Source: Betaproteobacteria bacterium (GTDB lineage Bacteria > Pseudomonadota > Gammaproteobacteria > Burkholderiales > SG8-41). From it: 64,000 nt of DNA. Location of the stretch: assembly GCA_900299145.1 (NCBI GenBank), contig OMIN01000111.1:48964-112963 (forward strand), in the 5' to 3' direction. How positions within the stretch are numbered: position 1 is the first letter of the stretch; every line of letters begins with the position of its first letter. A model generated the notes under the pieces. That model was given only the letters and a program-made list of their open reading frames with translations. It made no database searches and was not told the origin of the DNA. Position numbers and translations under genes: made by a program. This document shows, one piece after another, positions 9,302 through 18,403 of the stretch.

Positions 9302-9780
9302 ATAAAATAGAGGTGCTGTTTGTCTGCATGGGAAACATCTGCCGTTCGCCGACGGCAGAAGCTGTGTTTCGCTATTACGTCGCTGCGGCAGGTCTGTCGC
9401 AACGCATTGTCGTGGATTCCGCGGGCACGCACGCCTATCACATCGGCAACCCGCCAGATGCGCGGTCGCAGCGGCACGCGGAGCGGCGGGGGTTTGATTT
9501 GAGTGCTTTGCGCGCGCGGCAGGTGGTGTCCGATGACTATGTGCGTTTCGACTACGTGCTGGCAATGGATGCGGATAACTTTGCATTGCTGGCGCGTGAT
9601 TGCCCGCCTGCGCATGCGGCGAAGCTCGCGCTATTCATGCGTTACGGCGAACGTGGTGAAGCCATCAGCGTGCCCGACCCGTATTACGGGGGCACGCAGG
9701 GCTTCGAACGAGTGCTGGATATGGTGGAGGATGCGGCGCAGGGCTTGCTGCGCCACATCCGCGAGCGGCACGCGCTTTAG
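9298..9780 (+). CDS. low-molecular-weight protein-tyrosine phosphatase
   Basis: A 160-residue phosphatase. The P-loop FVCMGNICRSPTAE has the nucleophile Cys10 and Arg16, and the general acid Asp lies in the C-terminal VPDPYYGG loop. The family dephosphorylates tyrosine on proteins, in many bacteria on the autokinases that control exopolysaccharide export. The ATG at 9298 has no Shine-Dalgarno and sits inside a copy of the AT-rich repeat; a GTG or later start would cut into the first strand, so this start is kept. Converges with rne, leaving 21 bases between the stops, in which CGCTG-GCG-CAGCG (9789-9801) can form a small hairpin. Confidence 0.94.
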   Translation: MNKIEVLFVCMGNICRSPTAEAVFRYYVAAAGLSQRIVVDSAGTHAYHIGNPPDARSQRHAERRGFDLSALRARQVVSDDYVRFDYVLAMDADNFALLARDCPPAHAAKLALFMRYGERGEAISVPDPYYGGTQGFERVLDMVEDAAQGLLRHIRERHAL

Positions 9781-9801
9781 CCGCGCGCCGCTGGCGCAGC
9801 G

Positions 9802-12666
9802 TTACTGCGGTTGCGAGGGACGCTGCGTTTCCACCTGCATCAGCGGTTCGTTGGTTACCGGCGGCAACACGGGGCGAACCCGGCGTGGGCGTGGCGGTTG
9901 CGGTGTTTCGGCCACGGCCTGTTGCGCGGCTTGCGCTTTTTCAGGTGCGGTTTCGATCTGTGTCAAACCGCTCGACCAATCGAGCTTGAGCGGCGTTGCG
10001 GGCACCACATGCGGCGCGGCGGCTGGAGGCGCTGCCGTGGCCATCGTGGTCACCGCTGCAGGCGCAGTGACTACTGGAGCCACGGGCGCAGCAGGCGCCA
10101 CCGGAATCACCGGGGCCGGTGCAGGCGCGGGCGCAACTTCTGCCACGGGCGTTGCGACCGGTGCGGACACGGTTTCGACTGCGGCCGCCGCTGGCGCGGC
10201 TTCTGCCATCATGGCCGCAGCGGCAGGGGGCGGCGGTACATCGGGTGTTGCCGGCACGGCATCGGCTGACGCTGCCGCAGCATCCAGCGCATCGCCAAAA
10301 CCGGTACGCGGACGCGGCACGAACGGCGTGCGTGGATAACGGTAACGGCGGCCTTCGACTTGCGGCTCCATGCGCGGTTCGCGTGGTGCGGCGCTGGCGT
10401 TGTTACCGCCGTCGTTGCCATTGCCATTGTTACTATAGGTGCCGGCCGAGCTGCCTTCATGGCCGGCGGCACGGTCGCCACCACGGCCTCGCCCACGGCG
10501 GCGCCCGCGGCCACGGCCTTCGCCATTATTGCCGCCTTGATCTTGCGCCGGCGCAGCGCCCAATGCGGCTGCTGGCATGACTTCGGCGGTAGCTGCCGAC
10601 GCTTGAGCAGCGGCTTCCTCGCCTTCACGGCGAGGTTGCGCGGGCATGCGTTGCTGTTGCTGGCGGTCACCCCGCTCATTGCGCTCACCGCGCTCGCCAC
10701 GCTCACCCCGATGTCGATTGCGTCCGCCTTCGCGTCCATCGCGGCTATCACGGTCACGGCGCGGGCCGCCCGAACGCGAACGGTCGCGGCGGCCTTCATC
10801 GCGTTTCTCGCCGGAATCCGAACTGGCGGCAGCGGTAGCTGCTACAGCGGTTGCCGCAGCGGCTTCCACGGGTTTGCGGCGGAACCAGCCGAATATCTTG
10901 CCGATGATTGAGGGTTGTTCGCCTTCCGACGTACCTGGTGCAGGCGCAGTGGCCGGTGCGGCTTCGACAGGTGCTGGCGCAGACGATACTTGCACAGGCG
11001 GACGCTCCGGCGGCTGTATGCCCTTGACAGCGGCTTCCGGGCGCGGCGCTGCGGCTTCGGCGGCTTGCGCGGATTTTTCAGGCGCTTCCGGCACGGTGAC
11101 CATCTGATAGCTGGGTGGCAGCGGATCGCTTTGGTTCAGGTCGTCGTGACGCAGCCGCGTGACCGTGTAGTTGGGCGTTTCCAGATGCGTGTTCGGAATG
11201 ACCGAAATATTCACGCGCTGGCGCGTCTCAAGCTGTTGAATATCCAGCCGTTTTTCGTTGAGCAGGAAGGTGGCGACATCCACTGGCACCTGTGCGTGCA
11301 CCGCGCCGGTGTTTTCCTTCATCGACTCTTCCTGCAGGATGCGCAGGATGTGCAGCGCGGTGGATTCGGTGCCGCGAATGTGGCCGGTGCCGTGGCAGCG
11401 CGGGCACGCTTCGTGGCTGGATTCACCCAGCGACGGGCGCAGGCGCTGGCGTGAAAGCTCCATCAGGCCGAAGCGCGAAATTTTGCCCAGTTGCACGCGT
11501 GCGCGGTCGTAACGCAGCGCGTCGCGCAGGCGGTTTTCGACTTCGCGCTGGTTGCGCTGGCTTTCCATGTCGATGAAATCGATGACCACCAGCCCGCCAA
11601 GGTCGCGCAGGCGCAACTGGCGTGCGACTTCTTCCGCAGCTTCGAGATTGGTGCGAAAGGCGGTTTCTTCGATATCGTGACCGCGCGTGGCGCGCGCCGA
11701 GTTCACGTCCACCGACACCAGCGCTTCGGTGTGGTCGATGACAATGGCGCCGCCGGAGGGCAGATTAACCGAGCGCGAATGCGCAGTTTCGATCTGGTGC
11801 TCGATCTGGAAACGCGAAAAGAGCGGCACATCGTCGCGATAATGCTTGACCAGATTGACCTTGGTCGGCATGACTACCGACATGAAGTGCTGTGCCTGTT
11901 CGTGGATATCGGCGGTATCAATGAGGATTTCGCCGATTTCGTCGTGAAAGTAATCGCGGATGGCACGCACCACGAGATTGCTTTCCAGATAAATCAGGAA
12001 CGGCGCCGGATTCAGACGCTTGCCTTTGCCGGTGACATTGCCTTCGGCATCCTTGGTTTCTTCGTGTTGCGGCTTTGCCGCGCCGTCGATGGCTTCCCAC
12101 AATTTCAGCAGGTAGTTCAAATCCCACTTCAGTTCCTCGGCTTCGCGGCCGATGGCGGCGGTGCGCGCGATGACACTCATGCCGTGGGGGATTTCGAGTT
12201 GGTCGATCACGTCACGCAACTCGGCGCGGTCTTCGCCCTCGATGCGGCGCGATACCCCGCCGCCGCGCGGGTTATTGGGCATCAGCACCAGATAACGGCC
12301 GGCCAGGCTGATAAAGGTGGTTAGCGCCGCACCCTTGTTGCCGCGTTCGTCCTTATCGACCTGAACAATGATTTCCTGGCCTTCGCGCAGTGCTTCCTTG
12401 ATGGTGGCGCGGCCGACATCGACACCGGGCTTGAGATACGCGCGGGCGACTTCCTTGAACGGCAAAAAGCCGTGGCGTTCGGAACCGTAATCGACAAAGG
12501 CGGCTTCGAGACTGGGCTCGACGCGGGTAATGATGCCCTTGTAGATGTTGCTCTTTTTTTGCTCTTTGGATGAGGATTCGATGTCGAGGTCTACCAGCTT
12601 TTGACCATCGACGATCGCGACGCGCAGTTCCTCGGCCTGCGTCGCGTTAAACAACATGCGTTTCAT
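9802..12666 (-). CDS. rne: ribonuclease E
   Basis: A 954-residue endoribonuclease that cuts AU-rich single-stranded RNA in mRNA decay and in rRNA and tRNA processing. The N-terminal half carries the S1 RNA-binding domain (after [20 protein letters not shown]), the 5' sensor/RNase H-like regions, the DNase I-like catalytic part ([17 protein letters not shown] and VVIDFIDM with the Mg-binding Asp residues) and the Zn-link [12 protein letters not shown]. The C-terminal part is Pro/Ala-rich with strongly basic Arg-Gly runs ([15 protein letters not shown]), the expected scaffold and RNA-binding region. The ATG at 12666 was chosen for GGGAGA just upstream; the frame is open ten codons further. Divergent from rluC, as in E. 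coli. Confidence 0.97.
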   Translation of the reverse strand: MKRMLFNATQAEELRVAIVDGQKLVDLDIESSSKEQKKSNIYKGIITRVEPSLEAAFVDYGSERHGFLPFKEVARAYLKPGVDVGRATIKEALREGQEIIVQVDKDERGNKGAALTTFISLAGRYLVLMPNNPRGGGVSRRIEGEDRAELRDVIDQLEIPHGMSVIARTAAIGREAEELKWDLNYLLKLWEAIDGAAKPQHEETKDAEGNVTGKGKRLNPAPFLIYLESNLVVRAIRDYFHDEIGEILIDTADIHEQAQHFMSVVMPTKVNLVKHYRDDVPLFSRFQIEHQIETAHSRSVNLPSGGAIVIDHTEALVSVDVNSARATRGHDIEETAFRTNLEAAEEVARQLRLRDLGGLVVIDFIDMESQRNQREVENRLRDALRYDRARVQLGKISRFGLMELSRQRLRPSLGESSHEACPRCHGTGHIRGTESTALHILRILQEESMKENTGAVHAQVPVDVATFLLNEKRLDIQQLETRQRVNISVIPNTHLETPNYTVTRLRHDDLNQSDPLPPSYQMVTVPEAPEKSAQAAEAAAPRPEAAVKGIQPPERPPVQVSSAPAPVEAAPATAPAPGTSEGEQPSIIGKIFGWFRRKPVEAAAATAVAATAAASSDSGEKRDEGRRDRSRSGGPRRDRDSRDGREGGRNRHRGERGERGERNERGDRQQQQRMPAQPRREGEEAAAQASAATAEVMPAAALGAAPAQDQGGNNGEGRGRGRRRGRGRGGDRAAGHEGSSAGTYSNNGNGNDGGNNASAAPREPRMEPQVEGRRYRYPRTPFVPRPRTGFGDALDAAAASADAVPATPDVPPPPAAAAMMAEAAPAAAAVETVSAPVATPVAEVAPAPAPAPVIPVAPAAPVAPVVTAPAAVTTMATAAPPAAAPHVVPATPLKLDWSSGLTQIETAPEKAQAAQQAVAETPQPPRPRRVRPVLPPVTNEPLMQVETQRPSQPQ

Positions 12667-13285
12667 TTTCTTCTTCTCCCGCGCTCGTGACACCACGGGA
12701 TGGGCAAACCACGACCGCTCATCCGCACCGGAAAAATGATTCAGGCGCGGCGGGCGTTACTCAACTTCAGTCTGTAGCGGTATAAACATACAGTGCGAGG
12801 CTGATGCGTTGTTTATGGTTTTACCTGTTGCGAACCCGCCCGCCACGTTGTTGCCGGGCGAGGGCGTGTTCGTCATATTCAAAAGGTGAATCGAGCGCGA
12901 ATATCAACTATCGACTACTATCGCTACTTGGCGGTGAGCGACATTAACCGCTGTTTCCGGGACTGCGGTGGCGTGCGATGTAACTTGTGAATTACCTTAT
13001 TTACCTTTTACAGGCGCACGGTACGGCAAGGCCGGCTTGGTTGTTTCCGGTGAATCGTGATTCTTTGCAGTTCTGCTACGGGCGGCATACTGGTAGTTCG
13101 TTGGTTTGTCCGTCGATTACAGATTAATGACTGACTTCGCACTGTGGAAGCCTAAAACCTGTAGTCCTGCGTCTTGAGTACTGACTGCGCTGAAACAACC
13201 GCGCGGTTTCCATCAAGTCAGCATCCAACACGGGGTAAAAAACCAACGCCGAACCCGGATGCTGCACCTCAAATAGTATAATCAA
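12667..13285. other. 619-base divergent spacer between rne and rluC
   Basis: No gene seen. Long leaders are usual for rne, whose 5' untranslated region folds to allow control by RNase E itself. GCCCG/CGGGC at 12838-12859 can form a hairpin (12-base loop) in the rne leader. A TATAAT stands at 13277-13282 next to rluC. The middle part has no repeat or motif that I recognise. Confidence 0.5.
13277..13282 (+). promoter_or_regulatory. perfect -10 hexamer abutting rluC start
   Basis: TATAAT ends four bases before the ATG at 13286. If used, RNA would start at or just after the ATG, giving a leaderless rluC messenger. No TTGACA-like -35 is visible 16-18 bases upstream and no Shine-Dalgarno precedes the ATG. 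Confidence 0.35.
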
Positions 13286-14257
13286 ATGAAGCAGTTAAGT
13301 AAAGAAACCGTAAACTGGCTGGATGTGGGGGTGGAAGAGGCCGGCCAGCGCATCGACAACTACTTGATACGATGGCTAAAAGGGGTTCCCACGAGCCACG
13401 TCTACCGGATTCTGCGTAGTGGTGAAGTGCGGGTGAATAAGGGTCGTATTGGGCCCGCTTATCGTGTTCAGGGCGGTGACCGGGTGCGGGTGCCGCCGAT
13501 CCGGCTTGCTCAAAAGCCGTCTTCGAATTCCCCAAAATTTGGCGTGCGCGTGCAATTTGATATTTTGTATGAGGACGCGGCGCTGCTGGTTATTAACAAG
13601 CCGTCCGGGCTGGCGGTGCATGGTGGCAGCGGCATTAGCCTCGGCGCGATTGAACAATTGCGCACGGCACGGCCGGACGCAAAATTTCTCGAACTGGTGC
13701 ACCGGCTCGACCGCGATACCTCCGGCGTGTTGATGTTCGCCAAAAAGCGCTCGGCGCTGGTGGCGCTGCACGAGCAACTTCGCGAAGGGCATGTGCAAAA
13801 GATTTACCTTGCGTTGGTGCGCGGCCACTGGCGCGACGCCAAACGCGTGGTGAAAGTGCCACTGCAAAAGCATCTGCTGGCCAACGGCGAACGCCGCGTG
13901 TCGGTGAACGACGAGGGGCAGGCCGCGCATACGATTTTCCGTTTGCGCGAAAGCTGGCCGCGCGCCGAGCCGCCGTTTAGTTTGCTGGAAGCGGAGCTTA
14001 AAACCGGGCGCACGCATCAGATCCGAGTGCATCTCGCGCATCTGGAATTTCCGATTGCCGGTGATGACAAATACGGTGATTTCGAGTTAAATAAAACCCT
14101 TAAAAAACAAATGCTTAGGAGAATGTTTTTGCATGCCTTCCGCACGCGCGTCAGCCATCCCGAAACCGGGGAGGTGCTGCAATTTGAAGCGCAACTGCCG
14201 GACGAGTTGCAGAAATTCCTTGATTACCTGAAACAACATCATGCCCAAACAGTTTGA
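13286..14257 (+). CDS. rluC: 23S rRNA pseudouridine synthase C
   Basis: A 323-residue enzyme that makes pseudouridines at 955, 2504 and 2580 (E. coli numbering) of 23S rRNA. An N-terminal S4 RNA-binding domain (QRIDNYLIRWLKGVPTSHVY, then RILRSGEVRVNKGRI) leads into the catalytic domain with HRLDRDTSGVLMFAKK; Asp142 of RLD is the catalytic residue. LKTGRTHQIRVHLAH is the second conserved block. Divergent from rne as in E. coli. Positions 14098-14117 (LKKQMLRR region) carry an AT-rich patch resembling the interspersed repeat. Its end overlaps the HAD gene by 17 bases. Confidence 0.96.
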   Translation: MKQLSKETVNWLDVGVEEAGQRIDNYLIRWLKGVPTSHVYRILRSGEVRVNKGRIGPAYRVQGGDRVRVPPIRLAQKPSSNSPKFGVRVQFDILYEDAALLVINKPSGLAVHGGSGISLGAIEQLRTARPDAKFLELVHRLDRDTSGVLMFAKKRSALVALHEQLREGHVQKIYLALVRGHWRDAKRVVKVPLQKHLLANGERRVSVNDEGQAAHTIFRLRESWPRAEPPFSLLEAELKTGRTHQIRVHLAHLEFPIAGDDKYGDFELNKTLKKQMLRRMFLHAFRTRVSHPETGEVLQFEAQLPDELQKFLDYLKQHHAQTV

Positions 14258-14897
14258 TTTGTTGATATTCGATTGGGACGGCACGCTGATGGATTCTGCG
14301 GCATCGATTTCGTCGTCGCTACGCGCCGCGTGTGCTGATCTGGAATTGCCGGTCCCCAGCGAGGAAAGCGCGCGCTACGTCATTGGCCTGGGGCTTGCGG
14401 ATTCCCTCAAATATTTGTTGCCGGACTATCCCACGTCGGGCTATCCGGTGTTGCTGGAACGTTACCGTCATCACTTCGTGCGGCAGGATCGTGAAACCAC
14501 ACTGTTTCCCGGCGCGGAAGCAACCCTGCGTGCACTTCGTGACACGGGCTTCACGCTGGCAGTGGCCACCGGCAAAAGCCGCCGCGGGCTGGATCGCGCG
14601 TTGGAGGCGACAGGGCTCGGAGGGGTGTTTCATGCCACGCGTTGCGGCGACGAAGGATTCACCAAGCCGCATCCGGATATGTTGTTGTGGCTGCTGGATG
14701 AACTGAATGTTGACCGCGGACGCACGCTGATGATCGGCGATACCTCGCACGACATGGAAATGGCGGCGGCGGCAGACGTTGCGAGGCTGGGCGTCGCCTA
14801 TGGCGCGCACCCGCGCGAGAATCTGCTAAAGCATGCGCCGCTGGCGTGTCTTGATTCCTTTGCGGAATTGTCGCAATGGCTCAATACGAACGCGTGA
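14241..14897 (+). CDS. HAD hydrolase, phosphoglycolate-phosphatase-like
   Basis: A 218-residue phosphatase of the haloacid dehalogenase superfamily. Motif I FDWDGTLMDS gives the nucleophile Asp10 and the acid/base Asp12; motif II is AVATGKSRRG (Thr); the Lys of motif III lies in DEGFTKPHPDM; motif IV is MIGDTSHDMEMA. An alpha-helical cap follows motif I. The fixed position after rluC in betaproteobacteria matches genes named phosphoglycolate phosphatase, but the substrate has not been read from sequence. It overlaps both neighbours, which suggests coupled translation. Confidence 0.92.
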   Translation: MPKQFDLLIFDWDGTLMDSAASISSSLRAACADLELPVPSEESARYVIGLGLADSLKYLLPDYPTSGYPVLLERYRHHFVRQDRETTLFPGAEATLRALRDTGFTLAVATGKSRRGLDRALEATGLGGVFHATRCGDEGFTKPHPDMLLWLLDELNVDRGRTLMIGDTSHDMEMAAAADVARLGVAYGAHPRENLLKHAPLACLDSFAELSQWLNTNA

Positions 14898-15235
14898 TCT
14901 GCGCCAGCAGCGTGCTGGACAACGGCGGCACGGGCGTGCGCTTTATGGTGCAAACGCCCACTGGTGATGTGCCCGCGTTTGCCGTACGCTTTGACGGCAA
15001 GGTTTACGCGTATATCAACCGATGCGCGCACGTGCCGGTGCAAATGGACTGGACCGATGGCGCGTTTTTCGACTATTCCAAGCTATACTTGATATGTTCG
15101 ACTCACGGCGCGATGTACATCCCGTACACCGGCGAGTGCGTGATGGGGCCGTGCACCGGCAAGCGGTTGATGCCGGTGACGATTGAAGAACGTGGTGGGC
15201 AGGTGTTACTGACGAAGGAAATTCACGATGTCTGA
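14876..15235 (+). CDS. Rieske [2Fe-2S] domain protein
   Basis: A 119-residue single-domain Rieske ferredoxin-like protein. The cluster ligands are in RCAHVPV and ICSTHGAMY (Cys-X-His and Cys-X2-His). No signal peptide or membrane helix, so cytoplasmic. It sits between the HAD phosphatase (22-base overlap) and sppA (8-base overlap), an arrangement kept in many betaproteobacteria. Redox partner unknown. Confidence 0.92.
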   Translation: MAQYERVICASSVLDNGGTGVRFMVQTPTGDVPAFAVRFDGKVYAYINRCAHVPVQMDWTDGAFFDYSKLYLICSTHGAMYIPYTGECVMGPCTGKRLMPVTIEERGGQVLLTKEIHDV

Positions 15236-16187
15236 AAACCATACGGGCTGGGAACGCAGCGTGCTGGAAAAACTGGCGCTGGCGGCGGTGGATGAACAAC
15301 GCCGCGCGCGCCGCTGGGGTATCTTTTTCAAGTTTCTGATTTTTGGCTATCTGTTTGTTGTTCTGGCGATTGCCATGGGCTGGTTCAGCAAAAAGGACGG
15401 CGGTGCTGGCGCTGGCGGCAAACACACCGCGCTGGTGGAAGTGAACGGTGTCATCGCGCCGGGGTCGGCAGCAAGCGCCGATCTGGTGATGCAGGGGCTG
15501 GCGGAAGCCTTCAAAGACAAGCGCACGCAAGGCATCATTTTGCGCATCAATAGCCCCGGCGGCAGCCCGGTGCAGTCGGGCTACATCAACGACGAGATCA
15601 AACGCCTGCGCGCGAAGCATCCTGAGACGCCGCTGTATGCCGTGGTGGAGGACGTGTGCGCTTCCGGCGGTTATTACATCGCGGTGGCGGCGGACAAGAT
15701 TTATGTCAACAAGGCGAGCATGATTGGTTCCATCGGCGTGTTGATGAACGGCTTTGGTTTTACCGGCGCCATGGAAAAGCTCGGCGTCGAGCGGCGGCTT
15801 TTGGCGGCGGGTGAGAACAAGGGCTTTCTCGATCCGTTTTCGCCGCTGAACGATGAACAAAAGGGCCACGCCAAGCAGATGTTGACCGAGATTCACGAGC
15901 AGTTCATTGATGTCGTGCGCAAGGGCCGCGGCAAGCGTTTGAAAGAAACGCCGGAGATGTTCTCGGGCCTGGTCTGGGTCGGACAAAAGAGCATTGAGTT
16001 GGGTCTTGCCGACGCCATCGGCAGCGCGGAGCAGGTGGCACGCGACGTGATCAAGGCCGAAGACATCATCGATTTCACGCCGCGTGAAAATGTCGCCGAG
16101 CGGTTTGCCAAGCGTTTCGGCGCGGCGGCCGCCGAAACACTGGTGAAGCTGGGTGGCGCGGGTGTGATTAACCTGCAAATGCGCTAG
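15228..16187 (+). CDS. sppA: signal peptide peptidase, S49 family
   Basis: A 319-residue membrane-anchored serine protease of the short (36K) type, which degrades signal peptides after release. One transmembrane helix at about residues 31-51 (IFFKFLIFGYLFVVLAIAMG) tethers it. Catalytic Ser146 lies in CASGGYY and the general base Lys198 in GENKGFLDPF, matching the Ser/Lys dyad of the Bacillus enzyme. RINSPGGSP is the conserved substrate-binding block. Last gene of the rluC unit; the next gene follows 69 bases later behind a copy of the AT-rich repeat. Confidence 0.95.
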   Translation: MSENHTGWERSVLEKLALAAVDEQRRARRWGIFFKFLIFGYLFVVLAIAMGWFSKKDGGAGAGGKHTALVEVNGVIAPGSAASADLVMQGLAEAFKDKRTQGIILRINSPGGSPVQSGYINDEIKRLRAKHPETPLYAVVEDVCASGGYYIAVAADKIYVNKASMIGSIGVLMNGFGFTGAMEKLGVERRLLAAGENKGFLDPFSPLNDEQKGHAKQMLTEIHEQFIDVVRKGRGKRLKETPEMFSGLVWVGQKSIELGLADAIGSAEQVARDVIKAEDIIDFTPRENVAERFAKRFGAAAAETLVKLGGAGVINLQMR

Positions 16188-16218
16188 CAGGGCACTGAGA
16201 GATCGTCCGGAGATTCTT

Positions 16219-16238
16219 TAACTATCTGATTTCATTAA
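16219..16238 (+). repeat. 20-bp AT-rich interspersed repeat, copy 4
   Basis: Reads TAACTATCTGATTTCATTAA, followed by ATAATTTTA. Lies between sppA and the broken VOC gene, whose AGGAG and ATG come directly afterwards. Confidence 0.75.
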
Positions 16239-16256
16239 ATAATTTTAGGAGACACC

Positions 16257-16649
16257 ATGCCCGCCACCGCAATGAACCATTTCACCATCCTCACCGACAA
16301 ACTTGAGCAGACGCTGGCGTTCTACGCCGAGTATCTGGATTTGCATCCGGGCGCGCGGCCGCCATTTAAGTTTCCGGGCGCGTGGCTATATGCGCGCGAC
16401 GGCAAGGAGCCGATCCTGCACATCATTGCCGGCCAACAGAAGGACGTGCTGGTGAAAGGCGTGATCGATCACATGGCGTTTACCGGGCGCGATCTGCAAG
16501 GGATGTTGAAGAAGCTCAAGTCCGCTGGCATTGAGTAAGATCTGCGTCAGTTGCCGGCGTACGGCACGTGGCAGTTATTCTTTTACGATCCGAAGGACGC
16601 CAAGGTCGAACTGGATTTCGACCCGAGTGAACACAGCGTGGCTGCATAG
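16257..16649 (+). pseudogene. VOC/glyoxalase-family gene with internal TAA
   Basis: A 130-codon frame broken by TAA at 16536-16538 (codon 94). Before the stop it encodes a VOC metalloenzyme-like half (MNHFTILTDKLEQTLAFYAE, PGAWLYARDGKEPILHII, IDHMAFTGRDLQGMLKKL). After the stop the same frame continues as DLRQLPAYGTWQLFFYDPKD and AKVELDFDPSEH, the normal C-terminal strand bearing the metal-ligand Glu of VOC proteins. A single base change from TAC or TAT (Tyr, as expected by family pattern) explains the stop. Good AGGAG at 16246-16250. The shortened 93-residue product would lack the last metal ligand. A base error in the sequence cannot be excluded. Confidence 0.8.
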
Positions 16650-16700
16650 CACGTGGAAATCGCGTAGAAATCGCGGTAGAAATCAACAAGGAAAATCGAA

Positions 16701-17240
16701 ATGAGTGCAATGGTAAGACTGGTCATCCCCGAAGCGCCGCCGCCCGCTGCTGCGGCGAGCGGCAAGCAACGCGATTTGAAAGTGGACGGCATACGCCTCG
16801 GCGTGCTCGACAACAGCAAGGGCAATGCCGATCACTTGCTGAAATTCATTGTCGAGGGCGTGAAAGCACAGATGAAAGTGGCGTCGGTGGTGGCGCTGCG
16901 CAAACCGTCGCCTTCGGTGCCTGCTGAAAAAAATGTGCTGGACGAACTGACGGAGAAAGCCGATTGCGTGATTAGCGCAATGGCCGATTGAGGCTCCTGC
17001 ACGTCGTGGAGTGTCCACGACATGACAGAGTTGCGTAAGCGTGGTTTGGTGACTGCGGTGATTTGCACCGATCCGTTTTTGAAGCTGGGCAAGGCACAGT
17101 CGCGCGTGTTCGGCGTGGCGGATTTGCCGCTGATTGTGATTCCGCATCCGTTGGGCGGCATTTCGCTGGAAAAGGTTGAGGGGCGCGCCGAGGTGGCGAT
17201 TCCCGAATTTGTGAAGCTGATCAAGGAGCACGCGAAGTGA
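16701..17240 (+). CDS. predicted UGSC-family selenoprotein (TGA read as Sec)
   Basis: A 179-residue protein if the TGA at 16989-16991 (codon 97) is read as selenocysteine. Before it: VDGIRLGVLDNSKGNADHLL and ALRKPSPSVPAEKNVLDEL, ending ISAMAD; after it, in the same frame: GSCTSWSVHDMTELRKRG, then ICTDPFLKLGKAQSRVFGV and IVIPHPLGGIS. The Sec-Gly-Ser-Cys motif followed by TSWSVHD is the hallmark of the UGSC (seleno)protein family, whose other members have Cys at this site. A hairpin with a GTG loop directly downstream fits a bacterial SECIS element. AAGGA at 16688-16692 supports the ATG at 16701. It overlaps the next gene by 4 bases. Function is not established; a redox role is inferred from the Sec/Cys pair. 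Confidence 0.82.
17003..17021 (+). promoter_or_regulatory. SECIS-like hairpin downstream of in-frame TGA
   Basis: GTCGTGGA (17003-17010), loop GTG, TCCACGAC (17014-17021): a perfect 8-bp stem starting 11 bases after the TGA; the loop is 19 bases after it. Beyond one C-A mismatch two more pairs can form (17000-17001 with 17023-17024). Bacterial SECIS elements are hairpins just 3' of the UGA with a G at the start of a small apical loop, which this has. Confidence 0.75.
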
Positions 17241-18355
17241 GCAATCTCGCGGATTTGTTAAACGTGCCGGACGCCAGTCTGGAAGCGAAGGATGATTTCA
17301 CCGCCATCAACGAGCTGTATCTGGAAAAGGGCTGGGGCGACGGCCTGCCGTTGATTCCACCGACGGAAGCGCGCGTAGCGGCGATGCTGGAATACTGCGA
17401 CCGGCCGTGGAACGAGCCGGTGGCGAAAGTCGCGCCGCGTTATGGCGAGGCGACGCCGCTGCGCCTTGCGGCCAACGCGGTGATGGCGGGGTGCAAGCCG
17501 GAATATTTTCCGCTGATCGTGCTGGCGGTGGAGGCGATGTGCGACGAGGCGTTTAACCTCTACGGCATTCAGGCGACCACGCATATGTGCGCGCCGCTGG
17601 TGATCGTCAATGGCCCTGGCGCGAAAGAGCTGGGCATGAACAGCGGCCATAACGCGTTCGGCCCCGGCACTCACAGCAATGCCACCATCGGCCGCGCTAT
17701 CCGTTTGATTTTATTGAATATCGGCGGTGCGATTCCGGCGCTGGGCGATATGTCGACTTTTGGCTCGCCCGCGAAGTATTCGTTCTGCGTGGCGGAAAAC
17801 GAAGAGCGCAATCCGTGGGAGCCGTTGCACGTGGAGCGTGGTTTTCCAAGGGATGCGACTTGCGTCACGGTGGTCGGCGGCGAATGCCCGCACAACGTGA
17901 ATGATCATGAAAGCATTAGCGGCATCGGCATCCTGAAAACCATTGCAGGCACCCTGATTTCTACCGGTATGAACGACGTGTATTACCCGGAAGCGCAGCC
18001 GCTGATCGTGATGGGGCCGGAGCATGCCGCAACCATCGCCAACGACGGCATCAGCAAGAAGGATGTAAAGAAGTTCATCGCCGAGCACGCGAAGCTTCCG
18101 TTGGGCACGTTTTCGCAGGAAAACATTGATAGGCGCTTTCGCGTCGCGTTTGCCTCGGCCTACAAAAACGCCGGGATGGATGCGCCGGTGCCGATGGTGC
18201 AAAGTGCCGATCAATTGCTGGTCGCGGTGATTGGCGGCGCGGGTAAGCACTCGGCGATCATTCCCACGTTCGGTGCGACCAAAGCGATTACGCGGGCGCT
18301 CAAACGCAAGGATGGGCAATACGCGCGCACCATGGAGGATATGCGGCAGCGCTGA
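17237..18355 (+). CDS. conserved protein partnered with UGSC gene
   Basis: A 372-residue cytoplasmic protein that I cannot assign to a named enzyme. The GTG start at 17237 overlaps the upstream stop (GTGA), so translation is probably coupled. Notable segments are GWGDGLPLIPPTEARVAAML, then ANAVMAGCKPEYFPLIVLAV, GPGAKELGMNSGHNAFGPG, NATIGRAIRLILLNIGG, and CVTVVGGECPHNVNDHES; several Cys and His residues near conserved-looking Gly-rich turns could bind a metal or form a redox site. Its tight coupling to the predicted selenoprotein suggests that the two act together. No transmembrane helix or signal peptide. Confidence 0.8.
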   Translation: MSNLADLLNVPDASLEAKDDFTAINELYLEKGWGDGLPLIPPTEARVAAMLEYCDRPWNEPVAKVAPRYGEATPLRLAANAVMAGCKPEYFPLIVLAVEAMCDEAFNLYGIQATTHMCAPLVIVNGPGAKELGMNSGHNAFGPGTHSNATIGRAIRLILLNIGGAIPALGDMSTFGSPAKYSFCVAENEERNPWEPLHVERGFPRDATCVTVVGGECPHNVNDHESISGIGILKTIAGTLISTGMNDVYYPEAQPLIVMGPEHAATIANDGISKKDVKKFIAEHAKLPLGTFSQENIDRRFRVAFASAYKNAGMDAPVPMVQSADQLLVAVIGGAGKHSAIIPTFGATKAITRALKRKDGQYARTMEDMRQR

Positions 18356-18403
18356 TGTACTGGGATAGGTGAACGGACTGGCCAGTTCATGGCAGTATTT
18401 TTG

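Noticed and set aside
9503..11576. Several long plus-strand open frames opposite rne
   Set aside because: They are antisense to the repetitive Pro/Ala/Arg-coding C-terminal part of rne; high GC leaves all frames open, and the translations are low-complexity.
15015..16178. 387-codon minus-strand open frame
   Set aside because: Antisense to sppA, which shows a complete Ser/Lys dyad and membrane helix.
16536..16538. TAA in the VOC gene as a recoded codon
   Set aside because: Only TGA is known to encode Sec, and no recoding of TAA is expected; nonsense mutation is simpler.
16701..16991. UGSC gene as a simple nonsense pseudogene or two genes
   Set aside because: Family motif continues in frame directly after TGA and a SECIS-like hairpin follows at the correct distance.
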